This document shows, in pieces, positions 1-7,018 of a stretch of 8,800 bases of DNA. The DNA comes from Candidatus Onthomorpha intestinigallinarum (GTDB lineage Bacteria; Bacteroidota; Bacteroidia; Bacteroidales; P3). How positions within the stretch are numbered: the stretch's first letter is position 1; the number at the start of each line of letters is the position of its first letter. Where the stretch lies: assembly GCA_019114015.1 (NCBI GenBank), contig DXGG01000197.1:1-8800 (forward strand). The letters are read 5' to 3'. Both the position numbers and the translations under genes were made by a program. The notes beneath the pieces were generated by a model, which made no database searches, was not told where the DNA came from, and saw nothing but the letters and a program-made list of their open reading frames with translations.

Positions 1-1
1 G

Positions 2-1534
2 TTCTGGTATGAGGCAAGACACCCTGTTTTGCAGGAAACTCTTGTCAGAAACAACAAGTCGATAGTTCCTTTGCAGGTCAGCCTCAATGAAAAAAGCCGT
101 ATTTTGATAATATCCGGACCAAACGCGGGAGGCAAGTCCGTATGTCTGAAGACCGTGGGGCTTTTGCAATACATGCTTCAGTGCGGATTGCTTGTACCGA
201 TGAAGGAAACGTCCGAGGTTTGCGTTTTCGACAACATCTTCATGGACATAGGTGACGAACAGAGTTTGGAGAATGATTTGAGTACTTACAGTTCTCATCT
301 TTTGAACATGAAGGTTCTTACGGAAAAAGCGAATGACAGGACGCTTTTCCTTATTGACGAGTTTGGTGCAGGAACAGACCCGAGTGTTGGGGGTGTAATA
401 GCCGAAGCCATATTGGAACATCTGTATTCCAAGTCGGCATTCGGCATAGTAACCACGCATTATTCCAATCTGAAACTGCTGGCCGACCGTTATGAGGGCA
501 TAACCAACGCTGCCATGTTGTTCGACCTTGACAATATGAGACCTTTGTATAAGTTGTCCATAGGCAAGCCCGGAAGCAGTTTTGCATTCGAGATAGCCGG
601 AACGATAGGTTTGTCACCTTCAATCATAAAGTCTGCAAGCGAAAAGATAGGCAGCGGGTTCATGGATTTCGAGCATTCTCTCCAGCAGTTGGAAGTTGAC
701 AAGATGAATATCAGGGCCAAGGAGAAAGAACTGAAACTGGCCGACGAATTGTTGGACACCCTCGTAAGAGAATATGAGTCCAAAAATGAGGAACTCCAAC
801 GGCAGAAAAAACAGATAATATATCAGGCCAAGCAGGAAGCAAGACATATATTGGAGGGAGCGAACAGGCAGATAGAACAGACTATAGCCGAGATAAGGAT
901 GAGCAAGGCCGAAAAGGAGGTTGCGAAAAAGGCAAGGCAGGAGATAAGGCGGACAATGGAGGAGGTTGACAACCAGGTCAGGGAACTGAAGGATGATATG
1001 GCTCCCAAAGAAGAGAAGAAGACTGTTTGCAGTGCAATACCTTTGGTTTCTGGAGAGATAAACGAAAACGATATAGTTTGTTTCGGTGAGGACAACAACT
1101 ATGCAGAGGTTATAAAGGTAAGACGCAACAAGGTTGAACTGGTTTATGGTGGGGTGCATTTGACGCTTGATATCTCCCAGGTGAGGAAAGTTGACAAAAG
1201 GGAATATATGCGTAACAGGAAGTCTGAAGTCCGCAGCAACCGTTCTTCCTATGCTTCTCTTATGAGCGACATAAACGATTTGAGGGCCCGGTTTGATTAT
1301 CAGTTGGACTTGAGAGGACAGAGGGCGGATGAGGCGTTGAACCGTTTGTCGCAATATATGGACAGGGCGATGCTTTTGGGAGAGAGTGAGATTTCGGTAT
1401 TGCACGGCAAGGGCGACGGTATATTGAAAACGGTTATAAGAGAGTTTTTGAAGAATTGTCCTTTTGTAGAATCGTTCAAGGTTGCGTCTTTGGAGACCGG
1501 AGGAGAGGGTGTGACTAAAATAAGATTGAAATAA
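2..1534 (+). CDS. mutS2: Endonuclease MutS2 / ribosome-collision ATPase, 5' truncated by window edge
   Basis: This is the C-terminal 510 residues of MutS2. The reading frame is open to the left edge (FWYEARHPVL precedes the first possible internal start), so about 280-320 N-terminal residues lie outside. Visible in order: Walker A GPNAGGKS (nt 116-139), Walker B LFLIDE followed by FGAGTDP (nt 344-379), the TTHY switch motif, a long Glu/Lys/Arg-rich coiled coil (about nt 690-1010), a KOW-like beta segment (about nt 1045-1200), and a C-terminal Smr domain with LDLRGQ (nt 1304-1321) and HGKGDG (nt 1403-1420). The Smr domain separates MutS2 from mismatch-repair MutS. Family knowledge: MutS2 has been linked to suppression of recombination in Helicobacter and to splitting of collided ribosomes in Bacillus. 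Which applies here cannot be read from sequence. All nucleotide-binding motifs are intact, so it is probably functional. Confidence 0.96.
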   Translation, partial: FWYEARHPVLQETLVRNNKSIVPLQVSLNEKSRILIISGPNAGGKSVCLKTVGLLQYMLQCGLLVPMKETSEVCVFDNIFMDIGDEQSLENDLSTYSSHLLNMKVLTEKANDRTLFLIDEFGAGTDPSVGGVIAEAILEHLYSKSAFGIVTTHYSNLKLLADRYEGITNAAMLFDLDNMRPLYKLSIGKPGSSFAFEIAGTIGLSPSIIKSASEKIGSGFMDFEHSLQQLEVDKMNIRAKEKELKLADELLDTLVREYESKNEELQRQKKQIIYQAKQEARHILEGANRQIEQTIAEIRMSKAEKEVAKKARQEIRRTMEEVDNQVRELKDDMAPKEEKKTVCSAIPLVSGEINENDIVCFGEDNNYAEVIKVRRNKVELVYGGVHLTLDISQVRKVDKREYMRNRKSEVRSNRSSYASLMSDINDLRARFDYQLDLRGQRADEALNRLSQYMDRAMLLGESEISVLHGKGDGILKTVIREFLKNCPFVESFKVASLETGGEGVTKIRLK

Positions 1535-1590
1535 AAAAAACACAAACAAGAATATTAGTGTCATCAGATAAGAAATAATTATAGACAGAT
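1535..1590 (+). other. mutS2 to surface-protein gap, no clear promoter or terminator
   Basis: These 56 A/T-rich bases separate mutS2 from the next gene. I see no stem-loop terminator and no good match to the Bacteroidota promoter elements (TTTG near -33, TAnnTTTG near -7). No Shine-Dalgarno sequence precedes the ATG at 1591, only an A/T-rich leader, which is usual for Bacteroidota. The secreted-protein gene may therefore be read through from mutS2 or use a divergent promoter. Confidence 0.4.
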
Positions 1591-4359
1591 ATGAAACAGT
1601 CGGTTTTGTTTAGAGGAATAGCGGTTTTTTTATCGTTTTTTGCAGGATTGTCAGGTATATTGTTTGCTCAGGTTCCTACTGGGGCTAACTTGGATTTTTC
1701 AACTGGTACCTATCAGTATTGGCGTGCTACGACAGGAACTTATGGCGGTAATTCATCCATGCCGGCTTGGAATGCACCTGTTGCTACGGATGATCCGAAC
1801 GGGCCTCAGGACCAGGGCGGAAAATTTTTCATTATTTTCAATGACCCTGCGGCAACGGATTCATATACGGGTAATGTTTTGAAGAAGGTGCCTACGCATT
1901 TGGGTTATACCCATTCTTCCCAAATAAACAATTATTATGGAGGAACCAACTGGTCGGAATTGAAATATACCATGGAGGTGAATGCGACAAACAGTTTGCT
2001 GACGTTTAATTACGCTATGATATTGGAGGCTCCCGGACATACCGGATATGAGAACCCTACATTTCAGATAGATGTGATGAAGCATAATCCTGCCAATGGA
2101 GCCATGTTGGATGAATTGGTTGATGACTGTGCTTTCTTTGAGCAGGTGGGAGATGATGATTTGCCGAACGTTGATACCAATTGGCACACTTATACCCCAA
2201 GTGGGGCATGGGATGATTGGGTTTGGTGCAATTGGCAGCAGATAAAGATAAATCTTGCCAAATATGAAGGGGACAGAATTACTATAAGAGTACGTTTGGG
2301 AGACTGTTCTTTCTCTGCACACGGTGCTTACGGTTATTTTGTGGCAAAGGCGGAGCCTGCCTTGATTGACGTACCGGGTTGTGCCGGTAACGGAGATACG
2401 GTTACCGTTGCTTATGCGCCTGAAGGCTTCGACAGCTACAAATGGTTCGAGATACCTTCTACGACACTGAGTCAGGATGAGTTGGCTACATTGGACGAGA
2501 GTTCCGCTTCCGTTGCGGATACGAGAGAACTGGTTGTAACCGATGCCATGATGGGTAATGCCCTTGAAAAATTTTATGCCGTAAAGCTTGTTTCTCCGAG
2601 AACACAGGATACCAGACCCAATTGCGTCGCTTATATAACTACAAGGATAAACGACATACGTCCTATATTTAATCTTTCTTATGTTCAGGCCACGCCTGAT
2701 GTGCCTTTCGGAGAAACCCGTTTCGGAGTTAATGACGTTACACAGTCGGGATGTCCGCTTTATTGGCAGAGTTATGACTTCGGAGACGGAACGACACCTT
2801 TGGAAATAGAGTACGCGGACGGCAAGTGGCAGGCTGTCAATCTCGATGCCACAACGGGCACGAGCGTTGAGACCGATGCCACGGGTTCGGTTACTACCGT
2901 GATACATCTTTATGCCGCAGCAGGCACATACACTTACGTTCGGTCGGCAAGAGCTTCCGAAGACCCTACGGCAGAGGAGGTGTTATATTGCGAAAAGTCC
3001 GAGACACTGGAAGTAATCGTTCCTAATGTTCCTTCACTTCAGCTGGATGCCGAGGCGGAAATATGTGTAGGCTATGAGACTACCGTGACGGCTTCTTCGC
3101 CTGCTCCGGAGGATGAAGGTGCGGACCTTAAATACGAGTGGTGGCATTCTTACAACGATATTCTTGCGTCACAGCCCCCGGTAAATGAGGGAACGACCTA
3201 TACTTTGACCCTTGACCAGGACACCAAGTTTGTGGTTAAGGTTACCAACAACCAGACGCATTTTTACAGGATTGATTCCGTTGAGGTGAAGGTGCAGGCT
3301 TTTCCTGACATTACCTTGAACGGTGCTACCAAGATATGCCAGGGAGAGGTTGCCCGCATAGAGGCTGTGGATGCTACGGGCAATACCGTTGCCATGCAGT
3401 GGTCCTTTGAGGAACCTTCCAATCCTCCTGTCATCACCAATCCGTCGGACAACCCTATAATAGAGTTTACGCCGGAGGAAACGACGACGGTTTACCTTAT
3501 AGCCGAGACTTCGCAGGGATGTATGGCAACCAAAAGCGTGGAAATAGTGGTGATAAACCCTAAGGTGAGCGCAACGGAAATGGAGATATGCCCCGGACAA
3601 CAGACAACGCTTGTCGGAAGCGATGCCGAGACTTACAGTTGGACCTCTGAGCCGAAAGACCCTACCTTGAACGAAGGCGTACAGTCGGCAGAGCCTGTCA
3701 CCGTATCGCCCGAGGTGACAACCACATACACCATGAGCGGTTACGGCGAAACGGGTTGTCATACCGACCGACAGATAACCATAACGGTTTATCCTTATCC
3801 CGTTGCCACCATTTCTTACAGTCCTGAATATGTCGATGTGGACGATCCCGTTTTGTCGCTTACGGACGTGTCGCCTAATGCCGTAAGTTCGAGTTGGACG
3901 TTTTCGGACGGCGGAACATCCGAAGCCCGTTCCCTTTCTTACCAGTTCAATGATTTGAGCGTTGAATTTGTAAGCATCTTCCTTGAAGCATCAAACAAAC
4001 TGGGCTGTTCTGATACTACATCTGTTTTCGTTCCGATAGAACTGTTTGGAGTGTGGGTGCCTAATGCTTTCAGCCCTAACGAGGATGGTAGCAATGACAA
4101 ATTCTTCTTCATATCCATGAATAACCTGGAAGATGTGAGGTTGGAGATATTCAACAGGCAGGGTACTAAGCTTTACTCGTTCTATGAGGCCAGCATGAAT
4201 TGCGGTTTGATTACCGACATGATGAACACCTTGGGATGGGACGGCAAATACAATGGCGAATACGTCCCTCAGGGTACCTATGTTTACAGGTTGTCTTACA
4301 GAAGGGCTGGAAATACCAAGGTATATGACAAGACAGGAACGATAAACGTTGTAAGATAA
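1591..4359 (+). CDS. Secreted PKD/Ig-like repeat protein with T9SS type B (gliding motility-associated) C-terminal sorting domain
   Basis: This 922-residue protein is predicted to be exported and placed on the cell surface or released. Residues 1-26 form a signal peptide (MKQ, hydrophobic core, cleavage likely after LFA before Q27). Residues about 30-255 look like a beta-sandwich that often follows the signal peptide in such proteins (NLDF near the start, later ITIRVRLGDCS and GAYGYF). A PKD-type domain has YDFGDG at 395-400. Three related Ig-like repeats begin with EIC-x-G type motifs at Cys492, Cys583 and Cys667. A second PKD-like domain has WTFSDGG at 769-775. Residues about 820-922 match the type B sorting domain: VPNAFSPNEDG, then RLEIFNRQG, GWDGKYNG and VPQGTYVYRL. 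Family knowledge: this domain directs passage through the type IX secretion system. No catalytic domain is recognisable, so adhesion or a structural role is only inference. No PorP/SprF-type partner follows; a terminator does. Confidence 0.9.
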   Translation: MKQSVLFRGIAVFLSFFAGLSGILFAQVPTGANLDFSTGTYQYWRATTGTYGGNSSMPAWNAPVATDDPNGPQDQGGKFFIIFNDPAATDSYTGNVLKKVPTHLGYTHSSQINNYYGGTNWSELKYTMEVNATNSLLTFNYAMILEAPGHTGYENPTFQIDVMKHNPANGAMLDELVDDCAFFEQVGDDDLPNVDTNWHTYTPSGAWDDWVWCNWQQIKINLAKYEGDRITIRVRLGDCSFSAHGAYGYFVAKAEPALIDVPGCAGNGDTVTVAYAPEGFDSYKWFEIPSTTLSQDELATLDESSASVADTRELVVTDAMMGNALEKFYAVKLVSPRTQDTRPNCVAYITTRINDIRPIFNLSYVQATPDVPFGETRFGVNDVTQSGCPLYWQSYDFGDGTTPLEIEYADGKWQAVNLDATTGTSVETDATGSVTTVIHLYAAAGTYTYVRSARASEDPTAEEVLYCEKSETLEVIVPNVPSLQLDAEAEICVGYETTVTASSPAPEDEGADLKYEWWHSYNDILASQPPVNEGTTYTLTLDQDTKFVVKVTNNQTHFYRIDSVEVKVQAFPDITLNGATKICQGEVARIEAVDATGNTVAMQWSFEEPSNPPVITNPSDNPIIEFTPEETTTVYLIAETSQGCMATKSVEIVVINPKVSATEMEICPGQQTTLVGSDAETYSWTSEPKDPTLNEGVQSAEPVTVSPEVTTTYTMSGYGETGCHTDRQITITVYPYPVATISYSPEYVDVDDPVLSLTDVSPNAVSSSWTFSDGGTSEARSLSYQFNDLSVEFVSIFLEASNKLGCSDTTSVFVPIELFGVWVPNAFSPNEDGSNDKFFFISMNNLEDVRLEIFNRQGTKLYSFYEASMNCGLITDMMNTLGWDGKYNGEYVPQGTYVYRLSYRRAGNTKVYDKTGTINVVR

Positions 4360-4400
4360 AACGAAAAAGGCAGTCAACCGACTGCCTTTTTCGTTTTGTT
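4358..4400. terminator. Bidirectional intrinsic terminator between converging genes
   Basis: A perfect 18-bp inverted repeat (left arm 4358-4375, right arm 4380-4397) surrounds the 4-base loop AACC. The core is GGCAGTC/GACTGCC, flanked by an A-run and matching T-run interrupted by CG, so each strand reads GC-rich stem then a T-rich tail. The left arm includes the last two bases of the surface-protein stop codon, and the right arm ends three bases before the yqeY stop codon on the other strand. It should therefore end transcription from both directions. Confidence 0.92.
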
Positions 4401-4847
4401 TCAGGCAAGCATCTGCTTTACCAGCGTAGAGACTAGTTTGTTGTCGGCTTTCCCCGCAAAAGCTTCCTGAGCCATGCCCATCACCTTTCCCATGTCCTTC
4501 ATCGAGCTTGCACCCGTCTGTGAGATTATCTCCTTCAGCTTTACGGTTATTTCTTCTTCGCTCAACTGTTCGGGCAGATAAGCCTCTATTATCTTCTGTT
4601 GGTAGGATTCTTCCTCATAAAGGTCCTCCCTGTTCTGCTCCTTGTACAATGCGGCAGCCTCCTTTCTTTGCTTTACGAGTTTCTGAAGACATGCCGTCTC
4701 CTCTTTTTCGCTTATCTCATTGCCTGCTCCGTTTGTCTTGAGCAGCAATATGGCCGCCTTTACGGCTCTGAGAGCTTCCAGCTTCTTTTTGTCCTTGGCC
4801 AACATGGCTTGCTTGATGTCGGCATTTATTCTTTCCTCCAATGTCAT
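4401..4847 (-). CDS. YqeY/GatB-like domain protein
   Basis: This 148-residue protein has the usual length and pattern of the YqeY family. It starts MTLEERINADIKQAMLAKDK, then has a helical region with LRAVKAAI, a charged middle (KQRKEAAALYKEQNREDL), the signature YLPEQLSEEEI, and the C-terminal GKVMGMAQ-AFAGKADNKLVS segment. That last part resembles the tRNA-binding tail of GatB, the amidotransferase subunit that makes Gln-tRNA or Asn-tRNA. The family has no catalytic amidotransferase domain, and its biological role is not well established. It is the last gene of the leftward operon, 12 bases after the ATPase gene and just before the shared terminator. No Shine-Dalgarno is visible (AAAACAAATATC before ATG). 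Identity is firm; function is open. Confidence 0.92.
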   Translation of the reverse strand: MTLEERINADIKQAMLAKDKKKLEALRAVKAAILLLKTNGAGNEISEKEETACLQKLVKQRKEAAALYKEQNREDLYEEESYQQKIIEAYLPEQLSEEEITVKLKEIISQTGASSMKDMGKVMGMAQEAFAGKADNKLVSTLVKQMLA

Positions 4848-4859
4848 GATATTTGTTTT

Positions 4860-5408
4860 TTATTCGTTTGCTTCTATATCTTTCAGGTTGGAATTTATCA
4901 TTTCCTTCAGCGCCTGTATTATTTCCACGTTGTTTATCGACATTCCGTCCAATGCCTGCCTCACTTCCTCGGTGTCGAATACATATTGCCCCTTGTCGGT
5001 CGTGTGGGTGTATATGAATCTTATGTTCTCGTTCATTGCAGCCGTGGTAACGACAGCGTCGGCAATGTCTCCCAAAGGAGGCCTGTCTATGTTGTTGTGT
5101 TCAAACCAGAACATAAGGTTTGTTCCCTTGCCAAGCTTGCTTTCAATCTTGAATCCTCCGTTGCAGTGTTCGGCATTCATCTTTACCAATGGCAGACCCA
5201 GACCCACTTTACGGGTTTTCCTCGTGGTCGTGTAAGGGTCGGCAACCTTTGCAAGCAGTTCTTCGGACATGCCTCTGCCGTTGTCGGTTATCTGGAAGAA
5301 ATAAACGTTCTCCTTCAGGCTGTCCTTGACGTTCAGTCTGATTAGCGTCGAATCCACAACAGTGGAATTGGCCAGCAAATCCAATACGTGTAATGATAAA
5401 TCTTTCAT
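4860..5408 (-). CDS. Histidine-kinase-like ATPase domain protein (hydrogenase-operon-associated type)
   Basis: This 182-residue protein is a GHKL-fold ATP-binding module without a histidine-phosphorylation or receiver domain. Visible motifs are the N box (H7 to N14-S15, HVLDLLANS), G1 box DNGRGM (42-47), a conserved DPYTTTRKTRK stretch, G2 box GLGLPL (69-74), and GKGTNLMFWF closing the fold. A C-terminal extension (about 110-182, containing PPLGD, FIYTH and FDTEEVRQAL) resembles that of homologues beside [FeFe] hydrogenase genes in Clostridia, as I recall them. Such proteins are often labelled anti-sigma regulatory factor, but nothing here shows a sigma-factor partner. The frame extends upstream to 5495, but the MKDLSLHVLDLL start is preferred: family alignment begins there, and its ATG overlaps the PHP-gene stop as ATGA, which suggests translational coupling. 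Confidence 0.88.
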   Translation of the reverse strand: MKDLSLHVLDLLANSTVVDSTLIRLNVKDSLKENVYFFQITDNGRGMSEELLAKVADPYTTTRKTRKVGLGLPLVKMNAEHCNGGFKIESKLGKGTNLMFWFEHNNIDRPPLGDIADAVVTTAAMNENIRFIYTHTTDKGQYVFDTEEVRQALDGMSINNVEIIQALKEMINSNLKDIEANE

Positions 5409-6148
5409 TTTATGTTTTCTATATATCTGCCTTCCTTTGCCTGCAGAGCCAGACGGAACTCCGAAAAGTCCTTGTGGTCCATCACTGCATGACAATACGT
5501 CTGTCCTATCGAATCTATGTAGTGTGCATCGGAACTCTGTATGAATCCGAAACGCTTCAGGTAAGCGTTCTTTTTGATGAATTCATGTTTCTTCACGTGT
5601 CTGGAAATCTCAAGTCCGTCAGCGCGAAGGTCAACGGGAACAAAGCCCAGCTGGGATGTAAGACTGTTGGCTTCCCTGTTGACATGGGCCGGAATGAACA
5701 GACCGTTGAGTGAATGAACCTTGTCATAGACGGCATCTATGTCCGCATCTATTGCCGAGGTCAGAAGATAGGGCAACTGAGCCGTTATCTCCTCCTGTTC
5801 GTTCACCACGACCTGATAGCCGAACCTCTCCTCGTCCAGCGGTATTTCGGGCAGAAGAGCGTCAATCCACCGTTGGAACTCGTTCAATTCCGAGTCGAAT
5901 TCAAAGAAACAAAGACAGTGAACCTCTTCCCTTGAGGTCACCTCCGCCCCCATCAGTGTCATTATGTCGTGTCTCAAGGCCAAATCCCTCACAAGCGGGG
6001 CATGAAGCGTGGAGTTGTGATCCGTTATGCCTATTATGTCCAATTGCGCTTCCACCGCCTTGGATACTATGTTTGCGGGACTCATCTCCAGATCTCCGCA
6101 GGGAGACAGAACGGTGTGAATGTGCAAGTCAGCCTTGTAGCATTGCAT
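5405..6148 (-). CDS. PHP-domain metal-dependent phosphoesterase-like protein
   Basis: This 247-residue protein consists of one PHP domain. All expected metal-ligand motifs are visible: H9-x-H11 in ADLHIHT, D43-H44 in GITDHN, E69 and H77 in GAEVTSREEVHCL, H155 in PAHV, and D207-A-H209 in SSDAH. The stretch LSPCGDLEMSPANIV is typical of the subfamily found near anaerobic hydrogenase operons. Family knowledge: PHP domains bind two or three metal ions and hydrolyse phosphoesters; the substrate of this subfamily is unknown to me. It lacks polymerase and histidinol-phosphatase partner domains. The start at 6148 is chosen over 6232 because MQCYKADLHIHT is the normal N terminus and a GGGAAAG sequence lies just upstream. 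It overlaps the DRTGG gene by 20 bases and the ATPase gene by 4. Confidence 0.9.
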   Translation of the reverse strand: MQCYKADLHIHTVLSPCGDLEMSPANIVSKAVEAQLDIIGITDHNSTLHAPLVRDLALRHDIMTLMGAEVTSREEVHCLCFFEFDSELNEFQRWIDALLPEIPLDEERFGYQVVVNEQEEITAQLPYLLTSAIDADIDAVYDKVHSLNGLFIPAHVNREANSLTSQLGFVPVDLRADGLEISRHVKKHEFIKKNAYLKRFGFIQSSDAHYIDSIGQTYCHAVMDHKDFSEFRLALQAKEGRYIENIK

Positions 6149-6464
6149 ATATCTTTCCCGCAAGCTCAAAGCTCTCCTGCTCCGAGCCGAGAATAGGTAT
6201 GCCCTCCTGCTCGCTTTGAGCAATTGTTTCACTGTTCGGTTCCAGTCCCTTGACCAGTATTATACAAGCCAGTTCCTTCAGGGAGGCTATGGCCATTATG
6301 TTCTTGTGCGTTTGCAAGGTAATCCACACCTGACCCATCTCGGCATTGCCCATAACATCGCTGAGAAGATCGGACACATATCCCCCTTCAATCTCCCTGT
6401 CCAGACAGCCCGCAGCCGAAAACACCTTGAGGTTCAAAGCCTCTACCAAATCCTTTACAACCAT
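6129..6464 (-). CDS. DRTGG-domain protein
   Basis: This 111-residue protein is a stand-alone DRTGG domain. Characteristic parts are the GGYVSDLLSDVM segment (27-38), followed by GQVWITLQTHKNIMAIA (44-60), a hydrophobic strand ACIILVKG with EP at 75-76, and EGIPIL toward the end. DRTGG domains occur in some phosphotransacetylases and alongside CBS domains, and are thought to be regulatory or ligand-sensing. Free-standing copies are repeatedly found near [FeFe] hydrogenase genes together with PHP and ATPase proteins. The gene starts three bases after the stop of the upstream membrane-protein gene, and its end overlaps the PHP gene, so it is probably co-translated with it. No enzymatic residues can be named. 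It is sometimes annotated as a serine kinase, which this sequence does not support. Confidence 0.87.
   Translation of the reverse strand: MVVKDLVEALNLKVFSAAGCLDREIEGGYVSDLLSDVMGNAEMGQVWITLQTHKNIMAIASLKELACIILVKGLEPNSETIAQSEQEGIPILGSEQESFELAGKIYAMLQG
6149..6160 (-). promoter_or_regulatory. Possible ribosome binding site for the PHP gene
   Basis: Reading the minus strand, CGGGAAAGATAT directly precedes the ATG at 6148. GGGAAAG is a partial Shine-Dalgarno match, with 4 bases between it and the start. It is the only such purine block I found before a start in this operon and supports the shorter PHP start. It lies inside the DRTGG coding region, so it may arise by chance. Confidence 0.3.
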
Positions 6465-6467
6465 TAC

Positions 6468-7004
6468 TTAGAATTTTTTCTGCATTTCATCTTTCAAATA
6501 ATCCTGTGCCAGCTCTATCTGACTTTCCCTGCCGGCCAACAGTTCGAACAACCTGCCTGCAAAGGCCGTAGGGCTCATGGTCTCCCCCTCCTTTGTCTGT
6601 ATGGAATTTATGGTGTTTATCATGTCTTCCTTCGCATTCTTGATGTAAATCCATGCCTGCGAGGATATGTAAAGCTGCTGCGAAAGGTTGTGTTCGAATT
6701 CGTCCCTTATGTTACGTATCATCACATCCTTCAGCAATTGTGCGTCCATGCCTGCCTGATAACACCTCAAGACGAGGTTGTTTGGAGTCATCCTCTCCAA
6801 GAACAGCACAAGCCTTTCGTAAGCCTGTATCTGCAACGGAGTGACAATCTTCCTCGTTTCACTCTCCTGTATTTTCTGTATCTCGAGCAGGGTTTTCTTC
6901 TGCTCGTTCATTATGAACTCTCTTGTTGTTTTATTGTTGTAGTAGCCGAACAGAAATATGGCGGCCACAGCCACAACACCGATAATAATGTATGTCAATA
7001 TCAT
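6468..7004 (-). CDS. Membrane-anchored conserved protein of unknown function (Bacteroidota family)
   Basis: This 178-residue protein has one N-terminal membrane helix (about residues 2-22, ILTYIIIGVVAVAAIFLFGYY), then a charged, probably coiled-coil linker (25-53). A helical domain follows with LQIQAYERLVLFLERMTP (57-74), RDEFEHNLSQQLYIS (100-114) and Trp118. I recognise this pattern from a widespread Bacteroidota family of unknown function, which I recall as DUF7935; the number is from memory. The helical domain would lie in the cytoplasm if the short N terminus is outside, but orientation is not certain. The gene begins 14 bases after the lepA stop and ends three bases before the DRTGG start, placing it inside the operon. 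No catalytic motif is visible. Confidence 0.8.
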   Translation of the reverse strand: MILTYIIIGVVAVAAIFLFGYYNNKTTREFIMNEQKKTLLEIQKIQESETRKIVTPLQIQAYERLVLFLERMTPNNLVLRCYQAGMDAQLLKDVMIRNIRDEFEHNLSQQLYISSQAWIYIKNAKEDMINTINSIQTKEGETMSPTAFAGRLFELLAGRESQIELAQDYLKDEMQKKF

Positions 7005-7018
7005 TTGCGTAAATGTTT

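Noticed and set aside
29..1534. mutS2 as a complete gene starting at TTG 29
   Set aside because: The frame continues upstream with the conserved ARHPVL motif, so this is the truncated C-terminal part of a longer protein.
1525..1560. Possible Bacteroidota promoter (ATTG at 1525, TATTAGTG at 1553)
   Set aside because: The -7 element matches only partly and the spacing is 24 bases, longer than usual for these promoters.
620..1564. Long minus-strand open frame opposite mutS2 (314 codons)
   Set aside because: It lies antisense to the well-supported mutS2 coiled-coil and Smr regions, and its translation has no recognisable domain. The codon bias of the real gene leaves the opposite frame open.
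1861..2907. Long minus-strand open frame opposite the surface-protein gene (348 codons)
   Set aside because: It is fully antisense to a protein with a signal peptide and recognisable domains, and its own translation matches no family I know.
4860..5408. Anti-sigma factor (RsbW/SpoIIAB-like) reading of the ATPase
   Set aside because: It shares only the general GHKL ATP-binding motifs. No sigma factor or anti-anti-sigma gene is nearby, and the C-terminal extension fits the hydrogenase-operon family better.
4860..5495. Longer ATPase starting at 5495
   Set aside because: The 29 extra residues are the out-of-frame translation of the PHP C terminus and do not resemble the ATPase fold, which starts at MKDLSLHVLDLL.
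5710..6219. Plus-strand open frame rich in Pro, Ser and Arg opposite the PHP gene
   Set aside because: Low-complexity composition is typical of a shadow frame, and the PHP frame has all its metal-binding motifs.
5405..6232. Longer PHP protein starting at 6232
   Set aside because: The 28 extra residues are Arg/Ser-rich, unlike the family, and would overlap the DRTGG gene by 104 bases. The family N terminus matches the start at 6148.
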